From positions 1 through 31,695 of the forward strand of contig CAICTM010001326.1 in the NCBI GenBank assembly GCA_903772945.1: 31,695 nucleotides of DNA. Direction: 5' to 3'. The first letter of the stretch is position 1. Each line of letters starts with the position of its first letter. Under the pieces are notes generated by a model, which was not told where the DNA came from, made no database searches, and worked only from the letters and a program-made list of their open reading frames with translations. The stretch comes from Seminavis robusta (taxonomy: Eukaryota > Bacillariophyta > Bacillariophyceae > Naviculales > Naviculaceae). The position numbers and the translations under genes were made by a program. Positions 15,968 through 25,723 of this stretch are shown here, one piece after another.

Positions 15968-18614
15968 ATGCGCTTCCATACATCACTCGTACTTTTATCC
16001 ACCTATCTGGGTGGCTTTTGCTCTTATGCCTCCATCATTGTCAACGAGATTGCCCGTGCTGGTACCTCCAACGTATGTTCGGGGCATGATTGGGTCGAGC
16101 TGTACAACAACTCAACCGAAGCTATTGATCTGTCCAATGGATACATTCTGCATGATGATAAAGGCGCGCATGATTCGGGCGCTTTTCATTTTCCGGTCAG
16201 CACCCAGCTCCAACCGCACTCTTATCTGCTTCTTTGTACCAAGCTCAAAAGTCGCGACGCTGACTTAGCTCAAGTGCCGGATCCTACAACGCCTCAGTTT
16301 GGAATTGGCAAAGGTGATACGATTACATTGCTCAAAGTGACCAACAGTACTACCTCTGAACAGGCTGTCACACGAAGCGTTTCGTATCAAATTGTTTCGT
16401 CGGTCGGGCCGTTGCCCGACGATCTTGAAACAGATGCCTTTGATCTGACGTACGCTCTAGATCCAGTGAGCCATGAGTATGCCTACACATCCACACCTAC
16501 GCCTGGTGCTAGCAATGTCATGACGGATGTTCCAACAACAGAAGAACGAGCCCAAACAATCCGCGCTCGACTTGCAAAACAAAATGCATTGGGAACTGCA
16601 TTCTTCAACATGGACGACCAGGGCCTCCCTGTTCTTAACGGAATGCCGGGGGTCTTGGATCTCTATCTGGATATGCTTGAGGAAGACGTTGCATACATCA
16701 CCGAGAAGGCTTATGAAGAGCTTTACCGCCCGTTCCAAAGAGCCAAATTGCTAACGATTGAAGGCGAGGAAATCGCTACGTTCAATAGCCCCGGTAGGAT
16801 TCGCCCCAAAGGGCAATCTACTCTGTATGCCTCGCAATGTTTGGGCGTTCGGACCATGCCCTTCCAGGTTGACATGGACCGAAAAGACGCAAATCAAACT
16901 CTCTTCGGAATTGAGCGTTTTTTCCTAAGGCACCATCTGGCGGACAACTCCTACATCAGAGATTGGTCCTATCATCGCATGCTCGCCCGCTTTGGACTGC
17001 CTCACTTGAGAGCACGGCACGTTCGACTATACATCAACGAAGAACTCTATGGCTTCTACACGTTGTTGGAAGCTCCTGAGCAGGAATACGTGTTCGCCAG
17101 GAACTTTGACAGCTATGCGCCTGAGCACAATCCCGCAGCCATTTACAAATTCACTAACCTGGGAGCTGCCTGTGGGCAATACTCTGAAAAGGACATCGCC
17201 AATGCCGCTACGAGGCTGGACGAAGCCGCCACACCCCCTTATGCTTTTGAGCGTGGAGATCATCGCAGGCCTATAGATGTTTTGGGAATTGCCGGAGCAG
17301 TTGGCGGATGTCATGACAACTATATTCGCGACGTTGAAGTCCTAGACAGGGAAGACGTCGTCCTCGCGTGGTTGCGATACAATAGAGATTGCGCTAAGAT
17401 GCGTATGGAGGAGGGCTTGGTCGACCGAAAATTCGGTTCTTCAGACTTGGATGATACCATGGAAGATTTTCTGCGGGAGCATTTAGACCGGGCCAACGAT
17501 TCCTGTAATCCTGGGTGCACAAATTCTCATTTGCAGGAGGACGTCGACGTAGCGTCCTTCCTCAAGACAATAGCATTCTATGCGGTTACACTTGGTCAGG
17601 ATTCTCCTCTTGGTCCTGGACACAACTACTACTTGGTTCAGACAGGAGATGGTAAAGGCTGGAAGTTGCAAGCTTATGGTACGTGAATTTACAGAAAGAG
17701 TTTCAACAAGGATTCGATTCTTCAGTGGTGCTGGCTCATTCTTTCACTATCTTTGGTTAGACTTCAACTATCCGTACCCAGTGCATTGCCCGGTCGAAGT
17801 CTGTAACGAACGCCTGGTACACTGGAGCATCACCCGACCTACCTGCCGGTCTCTGGAGGAGAATCCTCTGGTAGGCCCTCTCCTTTCAGAGCCAGACCTG
17901 CACAAGCAGTATCTCGGCTATGTCAAGGACTTTGTGAACAATGTGTATGGCAGCTCAAGCTTGGTTGAGCAAATGACATCGCATGTGAACTATATTCGCG
18001 TCTTTGCCGCGGGGGACGTTTTTGGCACATATGGAGCATACTTCGAGGAGGAGTTGTCACCCGATGCAGCTGAATGGAATACAGGGCGCTTTCCACTCTT
18101 GCCTACAATGAAGGCCAGAACAAGCGATGTACAAGCACAACTGACAGCCATCGAAGGAGGAACCTTCCCCCGAGGTCACATGGTTGGTTTGCATGAGGAT
18201 GATGAGCCTTGGGAAGTCTGTACAGATTGGAGATCCAATGTACCCCACACGAGCGAATGTACGCTCGGTTGCCAATACAATGGGTGCAATATGCCTGGTT
18301 GGGCTGTAGAGAGCTACTGTGATGAAGAAACTGGGACTTGCTATCATGGGGACTACGATGAATCCTGCCAAAACATCGTGAATGGCGACCAATATCCTGG
18401 AATGCAGAATCGACCTGATGGTAGGGAGACATTCTGTCGGTTCGCTGCTGGCGTCCCGGTAAAAGTATCAGAGTGCCCCGCTGTAACCAGGGAATCATTT
18501 GCGGGAGATACAACAGACGCCTCGTCGGAAGCTTGGTCGTCGCATTCATCAGTTGGGTCTTGGGTTGTTTCTTTATCAATAGTTCTGCTGGCCTCGATCA
18601 ACATCGGCCTGTAG
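15968..18614 (+). CDS. Secreted LTD-CotH kinase-like protein, copy 3 (two exons)
   Basis: Exons 15968-17678 and 17761-18614 give 854 residues; the 82-bp intron is inferred from GT-AG ends and exact restoration of the family motif Y-D-F-N. ATG 15968 starts a signal peptide (RFHTSLVLLSTYLGGFCSYA); the longer open frame begins with GTG. LTD about 22-190 (VNEIARAGTSNVCSGHDWVELYNN to STPTPGASN), CotH domain about 225-640, nine-cysteine module about 735-820, hydrophobic C-terminus (VVSLSIVLLASI). Landmarks: RPKGQST, NEELYGFYTLLEAPEQEYVF, putative catalytic Asp545 (GQDSPL), metal-binding Asp571, whose codon is split by the intron. The likely ATP-site residue is Arg (GVRTMPFQV). It faces away from copies 1 and 2 and converges on the TPR gene downstream. 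Confidence 0.85.
17679..17760 (+). other. Spliceosomal intron of CotH copy 3
   Basis: Begins GTACGT, ends TTGGTTAG, 82 bases, phase 1. Removing it joins CAAGCTTATG to ACTTCAAC, restoring A-Y-D-F-N as in the intronless paralogs (VPYDFN). Without splicing the frame ends after three codons at TGA 17684-17686. Confidence 0.88.
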
Positions 18615-18754
18615 AGTTGGAATTTCAGCCAACTTTTAAAATGCTATCTTCTACATGTACAACGGTACCCACATCTGTGAGTATTCACTATGACTCTAAT
18701 AGCGAAGCAAAGCCACACAGCCATCCCCACAACAAGAGCAGCTCCGCCTTCTTC

Positions 18755-20671
18755 CTACGATGATGAAAGGTCTGTCAGCTCGCTGAACTCGTCCCGGTTA
18801 CTGTTGTTTCGTAGAAAGCCGTGCCTCACTTCCTGGGCAGTACTGGAGTCTTCATGGCTGTAGAATCCCCCAAAAAGCTCTTGTTTCCCCCCATGGAACT
18901 TGCTTTGATGGCGACGCAATTCGCTCGATGAGCGCCTCAAGTTTGACGGCATCGACATCTGGTAGTAAAGCTGAGGCGAAAACGAATCTGACGGGGTGGA
19001 CTCGCTGTCATCGCTGATCGGCATTGGTGATGGAGACCGCTTGTTCTTGGATGGGACTATGTAGGGTGGAGCGCCAACTGGATGATGCATTTGCTGCTGA
19101 TATCCCCATGCAGGTGAAGATGGCGCCATTACTCGTAACGGGTCTCTCCTATCACGGAGTGGAGAGAAGGAGCGGCCTCGCTGCGGTGTGGGGTGGCGGA
19201 TATGGCGCTCGATGCTTCGACCTCGCTTCGGTTCGCGTTGTTGATACGGACTTTGATGATAGACGCCCACGACGCCCTTACTACTGACATGCATGTGCCT
19301 TTTATTGGCTTTCGGCGTGCTGGGCGTCCCACGTGGTACCCTCGTATCGCTAGTACTTCTCTGAAGCTTCTGGTATCGGCTTCCCCCCTTGTTGCCGGTA
19401 ACGTAGTGGCGGTTCTGCACAGGACTTCGCTGGGGTGTCAACGGTTGGTCAATCCCAAATCTGTTGGTATCGGCATGGCGATGAGACTTTGCATGGCCAC
19501 TTTGTCTAACACCATAGGACGGCAGTGCCCTGCCCAAGTCATACAAATTATCAAAGGATTCGCCCTTACCACCAGAACCAGGCTCAGGGATGACTCTTGG
19601 GAGACTCTTTTTCCTGCGTGGCTTTTTCTCGGTAGGCAAGTTGTTCTTGCTTTTGGTGTTGTGGTGGTGACTACTGGCGCTACTGTCAGCCCAAGGCATA
19701 CCAATGGGCCCTTCAATATAAACGGCAAGATTGCGCAATTCTTGTACCTCGTCGTGACCAGAACCTTCCGCTTGCTCATCATAGAATTGAACAATTTCTT
19801 CTGGGACGACTGCAATGTTGATGTTGGAAAAACTGTCAGTTGTTGCCATGCGACACAAATCGCCCATATCACCAAGCGTAAACCAGACAGGGAGCACTCG
19901 TTTCTTGACAGCTCGCTGAACATATGACTGAAAGTGATTTAGTGGCGACTGAATCCCTCCCTTTGCTCGAATTCCATACAAGCACCCGGCATCGGAAGCT
20001 CCTGTTTGTGTGTATTCGTCGTCGACTCGGAGGCGATAGCTGTCAATGATGCGTCGGAACCAAAGCTCGCGTTCTTCCAAGGTGAGCACTGTTCGTTCTT
20101 TGGACGATTCCCTTCTTGGGCGATGGCTCTGATGATGTTGTTGTTGATGACCCCCTCTGGCTGCTGGTTGCGGACTACCATTACCATGTGTCTGGGCAAG
20201 CGCCAATTCTCGACACAAAGCAGCCACATCGTGTGATTCTTGTGTTCCTACAGCATCAGCATCTTTGGCAGCCCCTACGTAGTCAGCCAACTCAAAGCGA
20301 GCCTTGGCTCGACGATATAGCGCCTTTGTGTTGGAGGGATCCGCCACTAAGGCGTTGGTGGATGCATCCTCTGCTGCTTGCCAATTCTGAAGTCGTAAAT
20401 GACACTCTGCCACATTCGACCAAGCTTTCGATCGTTCGGGCTTGTGCCCTTTGAACGATTTCAACAGCATGGCAGCTTGGTAGTAGTACCCCGTGGCTTC
20501 CAAGTAGCAATCGGAAAAGAAATACTCATTGCCTCGCTGTATCAACGACAAGGCGCTCAGAGCCATACCGCCCGTCTTTCCATGGACCGCCACCCCACTG
20601 CTCGTGGTGGTTTCACTTTGGTTGAGGGCATGTTGGGGGTGATGCAGATTCTTCCGGCCTCCTGCTCTCAT
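18755..20671 (-). CDS. TPR-domain protein with disordered basic C-terminus
   Basis: 638 residues from ATG 20671; the frame extends 30 codons upstream but starts with TTG. Residues about 37-160 form a three-repeat TPR unit (RGNEYFFSDCYLEATGYYYQAA; AWSNVAECHLRLQNWQAAEDASTNAL; ALYRRAKARFELADYVGAAKDAD), a protein-interaction fold. A second conserved-looking block at about 197-300 (ELWFRRIIDSYRLRVDDEY, CLYG, FQSYVQRAVKKRVLPVWF, CRMA) faintly resembles a region seen next to MYND-type fingers in other eukaryotes, but I cannot name it. The last 300 residues are Ser/Arg/Pro/His-rich and probably disordered, with several RxxS sites. No signal peptide. Divergent from a second TPR gene at 21351. An adaptor role is a guess. 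Confidence 0.8.
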   Translation of the reverse strand: MRAGGRKNLHHPQHALNQSETTTSSGVAVHGKTGGMALSALSLIQRGNEYFFSDCYLEATGYYYQAAMLLKSFKGHKPERSKAWSNVAECHLRLQNWQAAEDASTNALVADPSNTKALYRRAKARFELADYVGAAKDADAVGTQESHDVAALCRELALAQTHGNGSPQPAARGGHQQQHHQSHRPRRESSKERTVLTLEERELWFRRIIDSYRLRVDDEYTQTGASDAGCLYGIRAKGGIQSPLNHFQSYVQRAVKKRVLPVWFTLGDMGDLCRMATTDSFSNINIAVVPEEIVQFYDEQAEGSGHDEVQELRNLAVYIEGPIGMPWADSSASSHHHNTKSKNNLPTEKKPRRKKSLPRVIPEPGSGGKGESFDNLYDLGRALPSYGVRQSGHAKSHRHADTNRFGIDQPLTPQRSPVQNRHYVTGNKGGSRYQKLQRSTSDTRVPRGTPSTPKANKRHMHVSSKGVVGVYHQSPYQQREPKRGRSIERHIRHPTPQRGRSFSPLRDRRDPLRVMAPSSPAWGYQQQMHHPVGAPPYIVPSKNKRSPSPMPISDDSESTPSDSFSPQLYYQMSMPSNLRRSSSELRRHQSKFHGGKQELFGGFYSHEDSSTAQEVRHGFLRNNSNRDEFSELTDLSSS

Positions 20672-21090
20672 GGCACACTCGAACGATATGGTACTACTCG
20701 GTGGTACCGGTATGATATCGACTGCAAAGCTCCTTCCACCCAACCACAGCAATCGTAACAAGTCAAATCAATCTGTCTTTCCTCTCCCAACGTTAACGGT
20801 AGCACCACAGAGCAACCACTGTTCGGGTGGATCGCCCTCCATCTCAAATGATCCCATCCCATCGCAGAATGCATGGGCGGGGAGCATGACAGAGCCAGCC
20901 TTAGATACCCAAACTTTGTGTCGCTTGATATCGCTGATGGCGTAGTTACCGTAAAATCGGACGCGCACCGGTGTAGTCACGAACATGTACCGTACTTTTC
21001 AAAGGCAGGACTGAAATGAGAGGAAATGTTCCGCGAGGTTAACTGCGGATTAACGCTACTGGTATTTCTTTACGAGGTAAGGTTGAGGCT

Positions 21091-21113
21091 ACCGGTACCG
21101 GTACCGGTACCGG
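21091..21113. repeat. ACCGGT tandem array
   Basis: Three full ACCGGT units plus ACCGG in perfect head-to-tail order (3.8 units), the cleanest example in the window of this hexamer. Confidence 0.95.
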
Positions 21114-21281
21114 ATGGGGGAGGCCCCTTCATTTTTGTTCAATGACGTGCCGATGGAAGATACCATACTAGTACGGTAGACAAGCAAGTCCGTGGCAAGT
21201 CAGCTTGCTTCATTCTTGTTGGAGATCTTCGACCAGTCAGCTGCTGGTAGCTACTCGAGTAGGAGACTCGTCACTCTGTTC

Positions 21282-21304
21282 ACTTCTTCTTCAAAAGAAG
21301 AAGT
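21282..21304 (+). repeat. Hairpin in the probable 5' UTR of the 21351 gene
   Basis: ACTTCTTCTT and AAGAAGAAGT are perfect 10-base reverse complements around a CAA loop. The end lies 46 bases before the start codon, so if transcribed it would form a stable 5' UTR stem. Function unknown. Confidence 0.7.
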
Positions 21305-21350
21305 ACACCCTTACTACCGTATACTTTGAATTGACACTAGATACTGGACC

Positions 21351-23672
21351 ATGGCTTCGAAGACGAAGGAGTCGCCGACACAGGAGGACAAATCCAAGGC
21401 AGAAGATCTGCGTCTTCAGGGCAATGATGCCTACAAAACGGAAGATTTTGAGCGGGCCTTGGAGCTCTACAAGCAATCTGCCGAGTATTTTCCCCAGGCG
21501 AATACCTTGTCCAACACTGTGGCTGTCCTCCACAAACTAGGAAGGTACGAAGAAGCCAAAGAAGCTGCACAACGGGCTACCGAGATCGACCCCAAATGGG
21601 CCAAAGGATGGTGGCGCAGAGGAGTGGCAGCGGAGCTCCTCAAAGACTTTCATTGGGCTCACACGTATTACTCTGAAGCGGTCAAGTTGGACAAGAAAAA
21701 TGCAGTTTTTCGTCAGCACGTAAATGATATCAAGAACCGATTAAAGCTTGTAGAGGACGGAAAATCCCCAATGCCGGTTCAGGAGATGATTGAGCAACCC
21801 ATGACAGCCATGGATTTGCCAACAATGAAGGCGTTCACGCGAGTACAAGCATGGATGGAGGAGGTTGGACCACATGGAACTTTGTATGACATGGAACAAC
21901 GCTATGGCACAGCCAACACATTGTACCAAATGAAAGGTCCAACATCAGAACAGTACCTTTTCCACGGGATCTGCAGGTGGCTCACAGGAATGAAATGTGC
22001 TATTGCCGACTTGGCATCCAGCTTGTCTCATCAAACGCTACAGTACGCCCAGATCACAAGGCTCAAAGTCAATTCTGGCATCATCACCTTACAAGAGATC
22101 AATCATGCCGAGCGACTTTTGGGAGGATTGCCTGCAGGTAATGCAACCGACTCTTTGATCAGTGCCTATGCTCATTTGGGAGGAAGAAATGTCTTTATTG
22201 AGACTGCTCCAGGCCGTATTTGTCCCGCACCTGCAAGTCTCCAACGCTTCCTTGCGTACCAGATCCTGGCTCAATTGGGATGTGTCCAAAAGTGTATTAT
22301 GGCACTTCAACAAACGGACAACGATTTTGGATCGGATATGAAATGTGCTCCAGGTGTCGTACAGGCTCACGTCACATTCTACCATAATTTGCAAGCCCCT
22401 CCACCGATCGACATTAGCGAAAAATCGCAGAACTGTACCCCCGAAGAGATTCAAGCTTACGTCCGGGAGCAAGTAAAGGCGGGACGAAGCTGGTCTGAAG
22501 GTGGCCTCAGAAGTTATGTGAGTGCCATGTTTCGTGGATCCATCCTCTTTGCCACAGTTATCCGAAGTATGGGACAGCAGATTGCTGCTGCCTATAATCA
22601 TCTCAAATGGTCACGAGAATTCATCACCCTATTGGACGAAGAGTACAAGGTGACGGAAAATGGATCCTATGGCACTTATGGGACAAGTTTCAAACCATCC
22701 TTGAGGGTGGGTATGATCATGGCCGAACTGGACTTGTTGACGGGCTTGCGTGGAGATGCTGTCAATGGACCCTATCCAATCTCCCTCGCGATTGATCTTT
22801 GTATGGAGCTCTCCAGGCTGGCCAACATAGTCGAAGACGATCCAACCCCCAGTGATTACCAAGATGTTCTGCAAGATGTCACCTGGCGACGCAAGCCAAT
22901 GGCAATGGCGCATTCGAACATTGCCGCCCTGCTCAACGACCTGCGTTGCCGCACTGCCTGTCACGAGGATTTTGTCCTTGTTGTGACTCATCATGGCTTG
23001 ATCGGGGAAGAGGAAGGGGAAGCATGTGACCCCTTTGCCTTGATAGCGATTCACTACCGCATTGCTGCTGAGAATGAGTTGCCGGATGCAGAGGAGGGCA
23101 GCATTTTGTGGTGGGCCCATGCGGCCAATCTCGCTCAAGCCAAGAGCCAACGAACCCTTGGCGAGCTTCGCCATGCCATTAGCAGAGCCGAAGCCTGCGA
23201 CGAAGCACGTGACACGGCTTTGTTTGGTGAAAACATGCAAAAGAATGGTGAATACGAGTCCATTGCAAAGCTGACGGCAAGACATTTTGAAGATCAACCT
23301 GACGAGTTCGTGTTTCCTAGAGTGATTTTGAATACGAAGCAATCCACGGTCGAGCTGGTTGATGGCACTGTGATCTGTGACGATTTTACTCAGTATCAAG
23401 AGAACAACTTGCGACTTGCATGGCAGCAAAAGGAGTCGGAACGCATGAAGGAAGTCATGGACACCAGCGCTCTTGAGAAGAAGTTCGGCCTAGTAGTGAA
23501 GAAAGGTCCTCCATCTCTGGCGACGCTGTCCGTCCGAGAACTGCACAAGTCTGGGGCCTCATTTGCCAAGGGTGAGACCGACGGCGATGTTATTGTCCAA
23601 AAAGCAATGGATGCAGCTGGCAAGGAGAATGCTGATGTTGAGGTTGCTCCCGTTCCCAAGTCCACCGTATAG
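21351..23672 (+). CDS. TPR-domain protein, large helical C-terminal region
   Basis: 773 residues from ATG 21351 (context GGACCATGG). Three TPR repeats fill about 17-120: AEDLRLQGNDAYKTEDFERA, NTVAVLHKLGRYEEAKEAAQRA and AKGWWRRGVAAELLKDFHWA. This resembles the TPR clamp of Hsp70/Hsp90 co-chaperones such as STI1 or UNC45, but the remaining ~650 residues match no family I know; they look alpha-helical, with further TPR-like or armadillo-like helices around 270-420 and 540-640, and end in a charged tail (KKFGLVVKKGPPS, then KENADVEVAPVP). No signal peptide or membrane segment. It is divergent from the TPR gene ending at 20671. An intracellular adaptor or co-chaperone role is inferred from the TPR unit only. 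Confidence 0.88.
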   Translation: MASKTKESPTQEDKSKAEDLRLQGNDAYKTEDFERALELYKQSAEYFPQANTLSNTVAVLHKLGRYEEAKEAAQRATEIDPKWAKGWWRRGVAAELLKDFHWAHTYYSEAVKLDKKNAVFRQHVNDIKNRLKLVEDGKSPMPVQEMIEQPMTAMDLPTMKAFTRVQAWMEEVGPHGTLYDMEQRYGTANTLYQMKGPTSEQYLFHGICRWLTGMKCAIADLASSLSHQTLQYAQITRLKVNSGIITLQEINHAERLLGGLPAGNATDSLISAYAHLGGRNVFIETAPGRICPAPASLQRFLAYQILAQLGCVQKCIMALQQTDNDFGSDMKCAPGVVQAHVTFYHNLQAPPPIDISEKSQNCTPEEIQAYVREQVKAGRSWSEGGLRSYVSAMFRGSILFATVIRSMGQQIAAAYNHLKWSREFITLLDEEYKVTENGSYGTYGTSFKPSLRVGMIMAELDLLTGLRGDAVNGPYPISLAIDLCMELSRLANIVEDDPTPSDYQDVLQDVTWRRKPMAMAHSNIAALLNDLRCRTACHEDFVLVVTHHGLIGEEEGEACDPFALIAIHYRIAAENELPDAEEGSILWWAHAANLAQAKSQRTLGELRHAISRAEACDEARDTALFGENMQKNGEYESIAKLTARHFEDQPDEFVFPRVILNTKQSTVELVDGTVICDDFTQYQENNLRLAWQQKESERMKEVMDTSALEKKFGLVVKKGPPSLATLSVRELHKSGASFAKGETDGDVIVQKAMDAAGKENADVEVAPVPKSTV

Positions 23673-24190
23673 GGAACTGCACATCGAGAAGCAGGGCGTA
23701 GTAGCAATTAAAGAGATGACTGCAACAGTGCACTGGTGCGGCAGTGAATACGAATGTTGCCATGCAACGATACATGAACCTAATTATTAAAACCCGGTTA
23801 GACAAGGAAATACATGTAGTGCATGGTAAGGTTTCATAGGCAGATGAATGGGCTTGTCTAGAGCTACCAGTACCGTAGCTTTAGTGAGACTGCACGACCG
23901 CGGTCTGTCAATGGATACCAGGTATTGCTAGCTAGATTGCGGATGGGGTGATTTTGATATCTGCGAGAAACCCAATGGTCGATGTCCGCGTCTACTGCAG
24001 TTCTCAGGTCCGGCATTGAAATCAGGCATCACATTGACGAGCAAGAGGGGCTCTCTTTAAAGATAGCAATTTGTGTCTAAGATATAACTGTTTTCAAAAT
24101 AGTGCCTTTATAACCAACACATCCGTACTGCCATAGAGAGCGCCTCCAATACAAAGTACACGTGAGGATCCAAACCTTACGACTGAATGA
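23673..24190. other. Tail-to-tail intergenic region
   Basis: 518 bases between convergent genes, expected to hold two 3' UTRs. TACATGTA at 23811-23818 and CTAGCTAG near 23928 are the only patterns seen. Confidence 0.5.
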
Positions 24191-25723
24191 CTATTCAATA
24201 GCCTTGGTCAATCGTTTCGTGATACTGTCACACGAATTGGCCCGTTTCAGGGCTCGTCGTCTGTGATTATTATTCTGTACCGGCGTCGTGTTGGATCGAC
24301 TGAATTGGCTGGAACAACCCGATGCATCGTCTCGTGCCTTTTGCACTCGTTTTTCCGACAACAAGTCTCGATCCGAACTGGCCCGAGCCCCGGTCTGTCG
24401 CACGCGTATCCTGGACCCGGACAAGAAGCTAAAGGAGCAGTCGCCCTTCATCGAAATGAAACTGGTGGTGCTGCCATCGCAGGATCGTGTCCGAGTGAGC
24501 GTGCCACGACGAGGCGACTTGCGATTGTCGGCGTCGGTCTTGGTGCGGTTGGGACGACGTCCACCCCGCCGGGTGTTTCCCGTAGCCGCACTGACCATGC
24601 TGCGAGCATCATCCTCGCTGTCACGTTTGCCACGTCGTTCGAATTTCCGTGTACTGTCGTCAAAGGACATGGTTCGTTTGGGCAACATGCGTCGTGCCCG
24701 TGGACCCATGGGATAGGATTGACTCATTTGAGACAATTCGTCGTCTTCGTGTTGTTGTGGTTGTTTCTTCTTGCTGCGTGTGCTTTTGCTGTCACTCTTG
24801 CGTTTGGGAGATTTGCTTTTTCCAAACCAATCGTCCAACGAGATTTGCTGTTTTTTCTTTTTGCCCTTTTTCTTTTTGCTGCTGCGCGTGGGAGACCTTC
24901 CTCCTCCTCTAGGGGATGCGCTGAGGGCAGTTGGCAGAAAGGAGCGTCCTTCCTCCTCTTCTTCTTCCTCGTCTTCTCCTCCAAATTCTGGCACATGTTC
25001 CAATTCGGGTTCTTCTCGAATGCTGCCTCGAATGCTACTACGAACACTGCTTCGAATGGTGGAGGCGGAGTTGGAATTGTCCAACATCATCAAGGCGCGG
25101 TAGCTCTTTTGGGGATCGGTGGGTTTGGCCGGAGCGGAGTTGATGGAAGCGTCATCAAACACGGATCTTCCTTTGTGGTTGATTGCGGCGGTGTTGGTGG
25201 TGTGAACTGATCGAGTGTCCAACATCAAGTCGGAATCACTGTAGTGCAGTCTATCATTGTAACGACTGCCTCCTCCACCTCCTCCTCCGCGCAGTGTCTT
25301 GGGCATTTGAAATGTCACTTGGTTGTTGAATATGTTGTCGCGTCGGGGTGCTTTCGGAGAGAGCGATCGAGTGCTGCGTTGATGAAGCAGGCGCGGAGGA
25401 GAGCGTGGAGGAGAGGAATCTTGCTTTCTTCGAATACTGCCGCTTCCATGACTGTCATCATTCGTAGGAGAACTCCCTTGTAATGAAGAGGTCGCCGAGA
25501 GGTCCAACAGACTGCTCTGTTGCACTGGAAAGACAGCCGACGGAAAGGTCCTTGTCTTGGGACGTTTCAGGGTGCTTGGTTCACGTTCATGCCGTCCTAA
25601 CCACGATAGTATCTCCGGCTCGTGATAGCGCAGGCTCATGCCCACAACTTTGTCGCCATTCGCACTGGCCGACTTGAGCGGCGCCGTGTTCTTGGAGTAG
25701 TCGATCAACAGTCTTCGGCCCAT
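24191..25723 (-). CDS. Disordered basic Ser-rich protein with repeated RxxS[CF]D motif
   Basis: 510 residues from ATG 25723 (MGRRLLIDYSKN). An upstream in-frame ATG at 25918 would add 65 residues; I prefer 25723 because a CTAGCTAG word, otherwise a non-coding marker in this window, sits just upstream of it. The N-terminal 60 residues (LIDYSKNTAPL, VVGMSLRYHEPEILSWLGRH) look folded or conserved; the rest is low complexity: a Gly7 run, serine/arginine clusters (IRSSVRSSIRGSIREE), an acidic run of Glu, and lysine blocks that could be nuclear localisation signals. Three copies of R-[TA]-x-S-[CF]-D-x-[SI]-T occur at about 350-358, 411-419 and 494-502, with phosphorylatable serines in R-x-x-S context. 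Such motifs are typical targets of AGC/CaMK-type kinases and 14-3-3 proteins (inference). No enzyme domain. Confidence 0.75.
   Translation of the reverse strand: MGRRLLIDYSKNTAPLKSASANGDKVVGMSLRYHEPEILSWLGRHEREPSTLKRPKTRTFPSAVFPVQQSSLLDLSATSSLQGSSPTNDDSHGSGSIRRKQDSSPPRSPPRLLHQRSTRSLSPKAPRRDNIFNNQVTFQMPKTLRGGGGGGGSRYNDRLHYSDSDLMLDTRSVHTTNTAAINHKGRSVFDDASINSAPAKPTDPQKSYRALMMLDNSNSASTIRSSVRSSIRGSIREEPELEHVPEFGGEDEEEEEEEGRSFLPTALSASPRGGGRSPTRSSKKKKGKKKKQQISLDDWFGKSKSPKRKSDSKSTRSKKKQPQQHEDDELSQMSQSYPMGPRARRMLPKRTMSFDDSTRKFERRGKRDSEDDARSMVSAATGNTRRGGRRPNRTKTDADNRKSPRRGTLTRTRSCDGSTTSFISMKGDCSFSFLSGSRIRVRQTGARASSDRDLLSEKRVQKARDDASGCSSQFSRSNTTPVQNNNHRRRALKRANSCDSITKRLTKAIE

Larger units (their letters stand above)
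20672..21350. promoter_or_regulatory. Shared upstream region of two divergent TPR genes
   Basis: 679 bases between divergent ATGs. Holds the ACCGGT tandem array (21091-21113), a perfect 12-base palindrome CTACTCGAGTAG at 21251-21262 and the hairpin at 21282-21304. Open frames in this stretch are short and overlapping; no gene seen. Confidence 0.5.

Noticed and set aside
7193..18614. Calling the CotH proteins host-invasion factors like fungal CotH3
   Set aside because: The family link alone does not support this; the LTD-CotH-Cys layout and diatom context point to a secretory or cell-surface role.
20672..20761. N-terminal extension of the TPR gene on the - strand
   Set aside because: It starts with TTG and has no family support; the first ATG is 20671.
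24263..25210. 315-codon frame antisense to the disordered-protein gene
   Set aside because: Shadow of Ser/Arg/Lys-rich codons on the other strand.
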